Below, in pieces: positions 16,595-25,771 of a stretch of 64,000 nt of DNA (positions are counted from its first letter, which is position 1; every line of letters starts with the position of its first letter). The DNA comes from Oscillospiraceae bacterium (lineage in GTDB: Bacteria; Bacillota; Clostridia; Oscillospirales; Oscillospiraceae). Where the stretch lies: positions 18,604-82,603 of the forward strand of contig SVKY01000003.1 of NCBI GenBank assembly GCA_015068235.1, in the 5' to 3' direction. The notes beneath the pieces were generated by a model. It was not told the DNA's origin. It ran no database searches and saw nothing but the letters and a program-made list of their open reading frames with translations. A program made the position numbers and the translations under genes.

Positions 16595-19500
16595 TTATTT
16601 TCCGATCGCAGTCATATATGCTGCAACAGCATCGCCGTACGTCAGCATCGCATTGACCATGTTCAGCTCATCGGCAGTGACATTCGACTTTGCCCGAACC
16701 TGAGCAACATAGCTTTCAACGCTCCATGTCAGCATCTGAGAAACCGGTAAGCCGTTATCAAACAGCGTGACCGTGATCGTTCTTCTCATCTGCTTCGCGC
16801 CGACTTCATCGAACACGCCCTTGCAGAATACACCGCCGGCAACTGTCGCGGGAAGCTCAGCAAGAATCTCGCCTTCTGTCGCATCCATGACAACAAACTT
16901 CAAATTCGAGCTGTCCGACACAGTATAGACGCAGGACAGATTCAAAAGAACTCTCGATGTGACACTGATGCTTGCATTCAGCGCATTGCCGCTGCCTGCG
17001 GTAGCCGTCTTATCAACTGCCTCGGGAATGGTTTGCGTTCCGTATGCAAGCTGCGCCTGCGTCAGGTCATCCGTCACCAGATTGTCTGTATTATAGCTTA
17101 GACGGATCTGTGCCGCTGCGCCGTACTTGAGCATGTCCACTGCCATCGTCTTCAGCTCGGCAATGGAACCGCTGGCGTTGATCTTCTCGACAAGGTAATC
17201 CTTGATCGAACTTATTGATGTGGCACTGTAGTGGATCGTGCCATCGGAAGCAACAGCATAGAGCACCGTAGAGAAGTTATCTCCCATCTCCTTGGCATAA
17301 ATGCCCTTGTAGGTCGCCTGATAAAGCACTGCCTCACCCGTTGTCGGATGGTATTTCACCGTCATTGCCTCACGATCCTCAGTGATACCGTAGGTCGTGA
17401 CAACCGGATCGCCACCTGCAACGTCCTTGGTGACCTGAAGATAGAAATCCTCGTAAGAATTGACGATACTTCCCATGAGGGTGTAGCTGACGGTCATTTC
17501 AGCTCCCACAGAAATATCCATGGTGAAGCTCAAATTGGGATCAAGCTCATACGTCGGCTCATTGCTGTAAACAGCGCCGCAAACGCAGGTATTATCCTCC
17601 GCATAGGTATGCCCCTCAGTGATGCTGTAGCTGCAGCCGTTGGAGCAGGTGATCGTATGGGTCGAACCGTTGTTGGTATAGACAATGCTATGGCCGGTCG
17701 GAGCGATCACCGCAAACGATGCAGGCAGCGAATAATTGCCCGCAGCATCGGCAAAATAGGTGCCGCAGCTTGCGCAGTACCAGTGCTTGTTAAAGCCGTT
17801 TTCCGTACAGGTCGGAGCCTTTGCCGCAACCTCGGTGATCGTGTGTCCCGTTGCAGCAATCACAGTAGTGCTGATGGTCTGCCCGCAGGTGTTGCAGATG
17901 ACAGCAACAGAGCCTGCCGTTGTACAAGTTGCATTGGTGACAACAGACTTTGTGCTGCTGTGTGCGCATTCCTCTACTTCCGTAGCGCCGCAAACACAGG
18001 TGCCGTTTTCAAAAACGCAATCCTCGGTAACACTATAGCCGCAGCCTCTTGTACAAGAAGCAAGGTGCGTACCGTTGTTGTTATTCACATAGGAATAAAG
18101 ATGTCCAAAGGGATCGGTATAATTGGAAATATAGCTGTCACCGCAGCCCGTGCAGGTATGCGTCGTATAGCCCTGCGCCGTACAAGTCGGGGCAGTAATC
18201 ACGCGGGTATAGAAGTGCCCTGCTGCTGCGATCGCCTCAGTCTTTGTGCCTGTGCAGACATAGCAGGTGTAGGTCATAACACCTTCTGCTGTGCAGGTCG
18301 GAGATGTTGTGATCTGTCCGTCGTCCCAGGAGTGTCCGAGTGCAGGGATCGCAATTGCCTCCTGCGTGGTCGTTTTGGAGCAAAGCTCATCAGAGAAGTA
18401 GGTATCGCAATCTGCGCAGTACCAATACGCAAGATTACCGCTAACCTCGCAGGTTGCCTCCGTTGCCTCGAAAGCAGCAGGATCGTGACCGTAAGCCTCA
18501 AGCGTCTCAGAAGTAATGACCTGATTGCAATCCAGACAAATGACCACCTCCGAGCCTGCTTTGGTACAGGTCGGCTCTACCAGCGTTGTGTTCGTGTTTT
18601 GGTGCAGGCAGCCGTCATACTTCTTGAAGAAGAACATCTTATAGTTGCCTGTATTCGTATTATTAACGCAGTTTACCAGCGGAGAATAGACATCCGTATC
18701 ATCCAGAGTGTCCCAATCGGTTCTGAGCGAGAGGTAGTATGCGCTGTCATGCTTGACAGCAAAATGACCTTCTGTCGTGCTGAAATCTGCCGTCCATGTC
18801 GTTGCCGTATAGCTTCCGAGGAACAAATCATTGCCTGTATTATGATAGAGAGACTTGCTCGAATCCGTTGTCAGAGTAAAACCGGAAGCAGAACCGGTCA
18901 GGTTCCAAACCAGATTTGCAGTATCGGAGCCTTCAAGATAAATCTCCGTCGGAAGGGTGTCAAAATTCATACCGAAGCTGCTCAGCGCATTATGATTGCT
19001 GTCCTGTTGCAGACCAACACCGTAATAGGTATAGTTGCCGACATAATCGCCCTGAGTTGCCTGTGCAATGATAATATAACGATCCGTCGTCAAATCCGCA
19101 GCGCTCGTTACAAGCTGGAAGCATTCCAAATCGCCGCCGCTGCAATATACGCAAGCCTCACCGACAAGCGTACACTCTTCCGTTAACGAATAGTCGCAGT
19201 TTGCGCACGTTACATAATGCCAGCCTTCCTCGATCCACTGATATTGCAGTGCATGACCCGATGCCAACAGCTCGTTCTCTCCGACAACCACGCCGCAGTC
19301 TGCGCAGTAGATCATCTCAACGCCGTTGGCAAGGCAGGTCGGCTCTGTCACAACCGTAGTGCGGTTGGTATGCAGGCACGTTGCCTCGCCCTCAACAGGC
19401 AGCAAAACGATGTCCTTACGCTGCGAGCTGGCATTGGTGTACCATGCAAAATAGTTGTTACCTGTGGTATTGTTCAGTGACAAATATCTTGGCAGCTCGT

Positions 19501-22171
19501 TTTCGACAAAATAGATATTGACGATCTTATTGCCGTCGCCTGCCTCACCGGATAAGCCGATGGTCAGCTCATAGGCATTGAAGGTATCTGCAAAAGCACC
19601 GGAGTTTTCACTCGCATTTGCATCAACTTCCCACGCAAGGCAGTTATCGCCAGCAAGGCCTTCCGCAAAAATTCGGTAGGTTCCTGCCTCGTTTTTCTCG
19701 ATAACATAGACCTTATTGGAAACAGGTGCCGTGATCACGCTGGGCAATGTCGTCAAGCCGGAATCCTCAGAAGCATAACGTCTTGTGCTGCTTCCGACCA
19801 GATCAAAGGTCATGTAATGATAAGTACTCGAAGCCGCACTACGGACAGCGGCAAAATAATATCTACCGGAATAGTCATTTTCGGGCTCAGCATTGCCGCA
19901 GAGGTAGCAAGCCAAATTGGAATAAATACAGTTTTCCGTTCCCTCTTCATAGCCGCAGGTCTCACAGGAGATCAAATGGGTCGTCTCCGTGTCGGGCGAA
20001 TAGACGATGCTGTGACCCGTTGCCGGATAGCTCGTCCAGGAGATCACCTCGCCGCAGCTATCGCAGGTCGTGGTGGACGCGCCGCTTTCAATGCAGGTCT
20101 GAGGGATCGCCTGTGTGCTAACCGAGCTGTGGCTGCACGCCTTGTAGAGGTTCAAATAAATATGACCGGCAGGCGAAGTAGTAACCGCAACACCGCCGAA
20201 CATGGGATAGCCGTTTGCGCCGGTGGTAGTGCTGTCATCTCGTAAAGAGATGTAATAGTTATTGGCTTTGAAGTGGAAGCCGTGTTTCGTTGTAGAATAT
20301 GCACTTGCAGCCCAGGTGGTTGCTGTCGTGCTTAGATTCAGTCTTGCCGCAGAAGCGCTGTTTGCAAGGTAGCTGCCGCTGCTGTTTTTCATTGTGAAGC
20401 TCGTGCGGCTGCCTGTCATGGTCCAAACATAATCGGCAAGATCCTTGGCGTAAAGCGTAATGCTCTGCGGAAGGGTCGTATTGGGCAGGAGATCTGAAGT
20501 CATATAATAATAGCCCGGCTCCTGCGAGGTAGTCATTGCGTAGAAAGCATTATTGCTGTTGATCGCCTGCGAGATGATAACATAATCACCGGCGGTCATC
20601 TGTGATGAAGCCGATACCAGTGTAAATGTTGTTTTTACATAATCTGCAGGATCACCGACCGGAAGCAGCTCGACATCGAAATAATTATCCGGCTGATTTG
20701 CAATGTTACTTGCAGCGTAGCCGCCGAAGGTGTGGTAATCCTCCGCACGGTAAGCAAGCGCTCTGACGGTCGTTGCAGACAGTGTTGACGCAGCAGAAAT
20801 ACGATAGCTGCCGTTGGTGCCTGCGGTGATACTCCAATCATAAGCCGTTGAAGCGCTGTAGCCCAAATTCGTACCGCTGACATATCTCAAATAGCCTGTG
20901 GCATTCTTGATGGTGTAGTAATCACCGTTGGCAGCAATGCTTACGACATAATCCGTTGCATTCTCTGTCGTTACGCAGCCATTGGAAACGGTGATGCCGG
21001 TACCGTTGATTTTTTCCGAGAAATAATTGCCCATGGCATAATAAGTACCATTGATGTGTGCTGCGATGACATAATCACCGTCTTCGATCAACGGTGCCGT
21101 GGGTGTATCGGTCGTGCCGCCATCGGCAATCGGCAGGATCTCAATGTCAAAATAACCGATTGCACCGGCAGTGACATTGCTCAAGGAGTAGCCGCCGAAG
21201 CGAGTATACTCTGTCGTTTTTTGGAAGATCAAACCACGGGTATTATCTGTCGAAGCCACTGCACGGTAGGTGCCGTTCACGCCCTCGATCAGCGCCCAGT
21301 TGTATGCCGTCGTGCTCGAACCGAGATTGGTCGAGCTGACATAGGAAAGATAGCTGCTGCCGCTTTGGATCGTATAGTAGCTGCCGACCGCAGTGATGGT
21401 CACAGCATAAGCAGCCGCATCCTCCTGCGCAACCGTTCCGTCAGTTACCGTAATGGCGGTACCTGTGACCTTTGCGCCAAAGGTGGTGGACATAGCATAA
21501 TATGTACCGTCAACATTCGCAGCGATGACATACTGACCATTTTCAATATTCACCGTGCTGACGACGCTCTCGGTGGTATCGCCGCCCGTGTCGCCGGAAT
21601 CGCCGCCGGTGCTGATCGGCAGCAGCTCAACGTCATAATACTCCGTTGAGGTCGCCGTTGCGTTGCTGACCGCATAGCCACCGAACTGGTTATACGAGCC
21701 GGCACGGAACACAATGCCTCTGCTCGTAGTTGCAGCAGAGACGATTCTGTAGCTACCGTTGGTGCCTGCACTGATGGTCCACTCGTAAGCGGTCGTTGCT
21801 GTGGAGAGATTTGTGCCGCTGGAGTACTTCAGATAGCTTGTACCATTGTAGATGGTAAAGTTCGTGCCCGAAGCAGCGATCGTAACCGAATAATTCGCCG
21901 CAACAGTATCGGAAACCGTACCATTGGTCAAGGTGATCTGTTCACCCAGGATCTTACCATTGGTCATGGCAAAGCTGTTGGGCAAGGCATAATAAGTCCC
22001 GTTGACATTCGCAGCCAAAACGTAGGTGCCTGCGCTGATGCTGCGGGTTGCAGTCATTGCAGTTTCCTCGTTGGTATGCGAATGCGCCGCAAAGCTCTGA
22101 AGCGGCAGCAGGGTGAGCAACATGATCAAAACCAGCGCTGCTGCAAGGAGCTTTCTAAATGTTTTTCGCAT
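16595..22171 (-). CDS. Giant secreted repeat protein with beta-trefoil-like units, Cys-rich repeats and a shared C-terminal domain
   Basis: A 1858-residue exported protein. Residues 1-29 are a signal peptide (MRKTFRKLLAAALVLIMLL, cleavage near SFAAHS). Three closely related units of about 145 residues follow (about 43-190, 195-335, 340-500), each opening like GxYVIAANVNGTYYAM and ending FGGY...YFDVELLP. Three more diverged units lie further on, starting at TAGDYVIIS, SGRYYFAAV and TDRYIIIAQ. The spacing of GxYxI and short strands recalls beta-trefoil (ricin-like) lectin folds; that is inference. Between and after them are Cys-x2-Cys repeats of the TCTxxGxxTYTCxxCG type (about 700-770, 960-1010, 1180-1520). 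Residues about 1547-1858 are a domain also found at the ends of the 35779-39000 and 56407-64000 proteins. No SLH or LPXTG signal is visible. Own promoter upstream and terminator downstream. Confidence 0.9.
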   Translation of the reverse strand: MRKTFRKLLAAALVLIMLLTLLPLQSFAAHSHTNEETAMTATRSISAGTYVLAANVNGTYYALPNSFAMTNGKILGEQITLTNGTVSDTVAANYSVTIAASGTNFTIYNGTSYLKYSSGTNLSTATTAYEWTISAGTNGSYRIVSAATTSRGIVFRAGSYNQFGGYAVSNATATSTEYYDVELLPISTGGDSGDTGGDTTESVVSTVNIENGQYVIAANVDGTYYAMSTTFGAKVTGTAITVTDGTVAQEDAAAYAVTITAVGSYYTIQSGSSYLSYVSSTNLGSSTTAYNWALIEGVNGTYRAVASTDNTRGLIFQKTTEYTRFGGYSLSNVTAGAIGYFDIEILPIADGGTTDTPTAPLIEDGDYVIAAHINGTYYAMGNYFSEKINGTGITVSNGCVTTENATDYVVSIAANGDYYTIKNATGYLRYVSGTNLGYSASTAYDWSITAGTNGSYRISAASTLSATTVRALAYRAEDYHTFGGYAASNIANQPDNYFDVELLPVGDPADYVKTTFTLVSASSQMTAGDYVIISQAINSNNAFYAMTTSQEPGYYYMTSDLLPNTTLPQSITLYAKDLADYVWTMTGSRTSFTMKNSSGSYLANSASAARLNLSTTATTWAASAYSTTKHGFHFKANNYYISLRDDSTTTGANGYPMFGGVAVTTSPAGHIYLNLYKACSHSSVSTQAIPQTCIESGASTTTCDSCGEVISWTSYPATGHSIVYSPDTETTHLISCETCGYEEGTENCIYSNLACYLCGNAEPENDYSGRYYFAAVRSAASSTYHYMTFDLVGSSTRRYASEDSGLTTLPSVITAPVSNKVYVIEKNEAGTYRIFAEGLAGDNCLAWEVDANASENSGAFADTFNAYELTIGLSGEAGDGNKIVNIYFVENELPRYLSLNNTTGNNYFAWYTNASSQRKDIVLLPVEGEATCLHTNRTTVVTEPTCLANGVEMIYCADCGVVVGENELLASGHALQYQWIEEGWHYVTCANCDYSLTEECTLVGEACVYCSGGDLECFQLVTSAADLTTDRYIIIAQATQGDYVGNYTYYGVGLQQDSNHNALSSFGMNFDTLPTEIYLEGSDTANLVWNLTGSASGFTLTTDSSKSLYHNTGNDLFLGSYTATTWTADFSTTEGHFAVKHDSAYYLSLRTDWDTLDDTDVYSPLVNCVNNTNTGNYKMFFFKKYDGCLHQNTNTTLVEPTCTKAGSEVVICLDCNQVITSETLEAYGHDPAAFEATEATCEVSGNLAYWYCADCDTYFSDELCSKTTTQEAIAIPALGHSWDDGQITTSPTCTAEGVMTYTCYVCTGTKTEAIAAAGHFYTRVITAPTCTAQGYTTHTCTGCGDSYISNYTDPFGHLYSYVNNNNGTHLASCTRGCGYSVTEDCVFENGTCVCGATEVEECAHSSTKSVVTNATCTTAGSVAVICNTCGQTISTTVIAATGHTITEVAAKAPTCTENGFNKHWYCASCGTYFADAAGNYSLPASFAVIAPTGHSIVYTNNGSTHTITCSNGCSYSITEGHTYAEDNTCVCGAVYSNEPTYELDPNLSFTMDISVGAEMTVSYTLMGSIVNSYEDFYLQVTKDVAGGDPVVTTYGITEDREAMTVKYHPTTGEAVLYQATYKGIYAKEMGDNFSTVLYAVASDGTIHYSATSISSIKDYLVEKINASGSIAELKTMAVDMLKYGAAAQIRLSYNTDNLVTDDLTQAQLAYGTQTIPEAVDKTATAGSGNALNASISVTSRVLLNLSCVYTVSDSSNLKFVVMDATEGEILAELPATVAGGVFCKGVFDEVGAKQMRRTITVTLFDNGLPVSQMLTWSVESYVAQVRAKSNVTADELNMVNAMLTYGDAVAAYMTAIGK

Positions 22172-22224
22172 AATATCTCTCCTTTGAAAAATTTTTGCAA
22201 GTGAATATAGCTCTTGACTGTATG

Positions 22225-22253
22225 ATTATACCATTACATCTGAAAAATGTCCA
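22225..22253 (-). promoter_or_regulatory. Promoter of the 1858-aa surface protein gene
   Basis: Minus strand TGGACA (22253-22248), 17-bp spacer, TATAAT (22230-22225). It gives a leader of about 47 nt before the ATG with AAAGGAGAG. Located between addA and the large gene, so the two are separately expressed. Confidence 0.75.
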
Positions 22254-22309
22254 CAGAAAAAAAGCAATATTTCTCGATTTTATTGTTTGAATGCACTATA
22301 AAGCGGCAC

Positions 22310-25300
22310 TTATAAAGCAAAGGCATTGTCTGTTGCGAAGAAATATAAAAATCTTTCCTTGACCGGCATTTCAAAAATCTTGCTCAGCGCTCGACTGTAG
22401 GCATCTATCTGACCTCGATACCGCTCAGCACGCTCCGTCTCGCAACCTGCTTCGATGCGGTCCGATTTGAAGTCAATGATCACGATCCCATCGTCTTCGA
22501 TGATGCAAAAATCCGCAACACCCTGCAGCATGACCTGCTCCCCTGCAAGTGCATCGGCATAAAGCGCACCATCGTCCAAAATCGCAAACTTAAACTCCCG
22601 CACCGTATTTTCAGCATGCAAAACTCTCTGTCCAAGCGTTGAAGTGAAAAAGCGAAGCAGCTTTTCACGCGGAACCGCATCTGCCTGTTCCTGTGTAAGG
22701 CGTTCCTGCTCGACCAAACGTTTCATCTCAAGCTCGAGCTGCTCACGACTCGTGCATTTGTCATAGCGAATATGCTCCATGGCAAGATGGATGGCGGTAC
22801 CTCGCTGTGTGGCAGAAAGCTTTTTCTTTTCTTCAAAGGAAGGCTTATCAAATCGAAGCTGAGGCGCATCGATCGTCAGCTGTGGCAGCTCTTCATCAAT
22901 CGCTCTGCCCTTGAGCTGTGTTGCCGTGAGCTTTTCCGGCAGGGTCACAGCATTTGCATGAGGATAATCGAAGGTTATCAGCGTTCGTTCTGCGCTCTTG
23001 CCTTCTTCCAGCCCACAAGCCTCCTTCAGCGGAAGCAGCAGCGCAGCATCGTGATAAGCAATCTTCCAAGGATACTCCGTCACCCGTCTAAATGTGCTGT
23101 AACCACCAACGGAAAACAGCTCCCCTGCCTCCGAGCGAGTCATGGCGCACATCAAGAGCCAATCGCCCAGACACTGTGCGCTTCCAACATACGATTCCAA
23201 AGGCGGCATTGTCATACGCTCAGCGATTTTCTTAATTTTACCACCAATTCTCTTTCCGCACAACGACATGACCAATCGGCATTTTGCGCGAGTCATCGCA
23301 ACATACAAAATTCGCATTTCCTCGCTGCGGTTATCCTTCTTGATCCGATCGGAAATCGCTTCATGCGCAATCGTCGTGTAAATGGTAGCGCTTTTAGGAT
23401 CAAATAGCTTCGATGCAATTCCAAGCTTCGAATCCACCAAAATATCCTCATAGAGATCCGTATCATTGAATTTTTTATTTAGCCCGGCAAGAAATACCAC
23501 CGGAAATTCCAAGCCCTTGGACTTGTGCATCGTCATAATGCGCACTGCGTCCTTCTGTGCGATCAATTCGGTGCTGACGCCCTTTTTCTTCTGAATCTCC
23601 AAAAATTGCAAGAACCCTGAAAGTCCATAGCGTTCTGCGCTTTCATAGCCTTTGGCAAGCTGCTGAAGCTTATCAAAGCTCTGCTCGCAATTCGGATAGA
23701 TCGCACGCAGGTAAAGGCGTTCATCGATCTGCGCCAAAAGCGTTTGGATATCCTCCTGCATGGCGATCTGTCGCAACGCCGTCAGTTCTTTGACAAACGA
23801 GCTGCCTGCATCACTGATGCAAAGTGCATCGTAAAGTGGCGCTTTTTTCAGTTGTACCCGAACATTCGCTACCTGATCGGCTGTAAAACGGAACAGCGGC
23901 GAAAACAGCACATGAAGCAGCGGAATATCCTGATAAGGATTGTCTATAACCTTCAAAAGGGAGATCAAAACACCGATCTCCTCGTTATCGAAGATATTCT
24001 CGTTTCCGCAGATGCAGGTGATCCCATAGCGCTTGAGCGCCGAAATATAGATCGGTGCACTCTTTTTTACACCACGCATCAAAATCGCAATATCATCGGC
24101 AGCAATAGGCCGTTCTTCCTCGCCGATTCGGATGGTTTCGCCATCTTGCAGCATCTGATGAATGCGTTTTGCAACAAATTCCGCCTCAACTTCGTCATTG
24201 GAAACGTGTTCTTCCCGTGAAACGTTGTCCATATTCAAGCAATGCAGCTCAATGGGCATGCCGCCATGGCGATTTGCTTTCGTTCGAAGCGCTTCGGCAT
24301 CGCCATACTTCAAGCCGCCGACACGCTTCGACATCAAAAGACGAAACACATCATTTGCCGCTGACAACACCTCGGGACTTGAACGGAAGTTTTCAGACAG
24401 CAGGATCTTTCTGGGCGCATTGTCCTTCGCCTCCTTGTAGTCCGCATACGCCTCATAACGATTCAAAAAGCCTGTAGGATCTGCCATGCGGAAACGATAG
24501 ATCGACTGCTTCACATCGCCGACCATGAACAGGTTTCCCTTCTGCGTCAGCGCTCTGAAAATCGTGTCCTGCACGGCATTGGTATCCTGATATTCATCCA
24601 CCATGACCTCGACGTAGCGTTTGGCAATTTGCTGCGCCGTTACGCTCACGCTGCCATCCTTACGAAGCAAAAGTTTTAGCGTTTCATGTTCTAAGTCGTT
24701 GTAATCCAGCACACGGTTCGTGCGCTTCTCTTTTTGATATTGCGAAGCAAAGCGCTTGACCAGCTTCAGCAAGCCGCAAATTGCCTCGCTCGTCACTCGA
24801 ATTTCCTCCAAAACATCTTGGGCAGAAAGCATAAAAATGCTCATGCGGTTTTTTAGGTCATCCTTGATCGCTTTGCGCATGGTCTTTAAGCGTTCCTGCG
24901 TTTCCTTATCCATAACCTTTCGCACGGTTTTGAGGCGTCCAAACTCAAAGGGCAATTGTTGCAGCTCACTCCATGTCTGTGCCGATTTCAGATCCAAAAT
25001 CAGCTTCAGATCGTCATGGAAATTTTCCGCATAGGGCTGAAGCGTATCATCTGTGGCAATAAGCTCCAGGGCACGTGCTATGGAGTCTTCATACTCTGCA
25101 ATTGCACCCTTAAGGCTGTCAAAATGGTATTTGCCCCAAACAGTTTGCGTCGGGTCGTCGCAATCCTCGATCAAGACGCTCTCTTCCAATTCAGCGATCC
25201 TGCCCTGCGGATCCTTCCAGCATTGCACGCTGTCATAAACATCAAAGATCAAACTCGGTAGATTGCGGTCATCTCTGCCTGCGCCCAACCGCTCCAGCGC

Positions 25301-25768
25301 CGCAAGAATTTGTGCATCGCTCAAGTCAGCATATAATTCTTCGAGCGTTTTTTTCATTGCTTTTTCACGCAGCTGATTGGATTCGATATCATCTGCCGTT
25401 CTGAAATCCGACGGAAGCTCCAGCTCATGCGCAAATTCACGCAGCAGGCTGCCGCAGAACGAGTGCACCGTGGAGATCTGCGCAAGGTACACACGGTTCA
25501 TCTGCTGCTGCAAATGCCGGTTCGACGGATCAAGCGTCAGCAGCTTGCTGAGCTGGGCGATCATTTTACCTCGCAGCTCCGCTGCCGCCGCCTGTGTAAA
25601 TGTAATAAGCAAAAATTGATCGATATTACAGCCCTCGCAAACATATTTCAACACACGGTCGATCAGAACTTTTGTTTTGCCCGAGCCTGCTGCTGCCGAA
25701 ACAAGCAAAATGCCGCCGCGGTTATCGATCACCGCCTTCTGCTCATCGGTTAAAACGATCTCCTCCAT
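22310..25768 (-). CDS. addA: ATP-dependent helicase/nuclease subunit A
   Basis: A 1152-residue UvrD-like helicase plus nuclease, the Firmicute counterpart of RecB. With AddB it resects double-strand breaks up to a Chi site for RecA loading. Walker A is AAAGSGKTKVLIDRVL (about 25-40), Walker B VDEYQDTN (about 393), motif VI VAMTRAK, and the C-terminal RecB-type nuclease has IIDFKSDRIE. Size and order are normal. The ATG follows GGAGGTG, 3 bp after addB. Confidence 0.96.
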   Translation of the reverse strand: MEEIVLTDEQKAVIDNRGGILLVSAAAGSGKTKVLIDRVLKYVCEGCNIDQFLLITFTQAAAAELRGKMIAQLSKLLTLDPSNRHLQQQMNRVYLAQISTVHSFCGSLLREFAHELELPSDFRTADDIESNQLREKAMKKTLEELYADLSDAQILAALERLGAGRDDRNLPSLIFDVYDSVQCWKDPQGRIAELEESVLIEDCDDPTQTVWGKYHFDSLKGAIAEYEDSIARALELIATDDTLQPYAENFHDDLKLILDLKSAQTWSELQQLPFEFGRLKTVRKVMDKETQERLKTMRKAIKDDLKNRMSIFMLSAQDVLEEIRVTSEAICGLLKLVKRFASQYQKEKRTNRVLDYNDLEHETLKLLLRKDGSVSVTAQQIAKRYVEVMVDEYQDTNAVQDTIFRALTQKGNLFMVGDVKQSIYRFRMADPTGFLNRYEAYADYKEAKDNAPRKILLSENFRSSPEVLSAANDVFRLLMSKRVGGLKYGDAEALRTKANRHGGMPIELHCLNMDNVSREEHVSNDEVEAEFVAKRIHQMLQDGETIRIGEEERPIAADDIAILMRGVKKSAPIYISALKRYGITCICGNENIFDNEEIGVLISLLKVIDNPYQDIPLLHVLFSPLFRFTADQVANVRVQLKKAPLYDALCISDAGSSFVKELTALRQIAMQEDIQTLLAQIDERLYLRAIYPNCEQSFDKLQQLAKGYESAERYGLSGFLQFLEIQKKKGVSTELIAQKDAVRIMTMHKSKGLEFPVVFLAGLNKKFNDTDLYEDILVDSKLGIASKLFDPKSATIYTTIAHEAISDRIKKDNRSEEMRILYVAMTRAKCRLVMSLCGKRIGGKIKKIAERMTMPPLESYVGSAQCLGDWLLMCAMTRSEAGELFSVGGYSTFRRVTEYPWKIAYHDAALLLPLKEACGLEEGKSAERTLITFDYPHANAVTLPEKLTATQLKGRAIDEELPQLTIDAPQLRFDKPSFEEKKKLSATQRGTAIHLAMEHIRYDKCTSREQLELEMKRLVEQERLTQEQADAVPREKLLRFFTSTLGQRVLHAENTVREFKFAILDDGALYADALAGEQVMLQGVADFCIIEDDGIVIIDFKSDRIEAGCETERAERYRGQIDAYSRALSKIFEMPVKERFLYFFATDNAFAL

Positions 25769-25771
25769 CTT

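Noticed and set aside
17231..19186. A 651-codon open frame on the plus strand opposite the 1858-aa surface protein
   Set aside because: It lies wholly antisense to a protein with clear signal peptide and repeats, has no ribosome site or family motifs, and its openness follows from the repetitive composition of the sense gene.
17550..19400. Cys-x2-Cys repeats as intracellular zinc ribbons
   Set aside because: They sit in exported proteins; disulfides or extracellular metal sites are more plausible, and no nucleic-acid-binding context exists.
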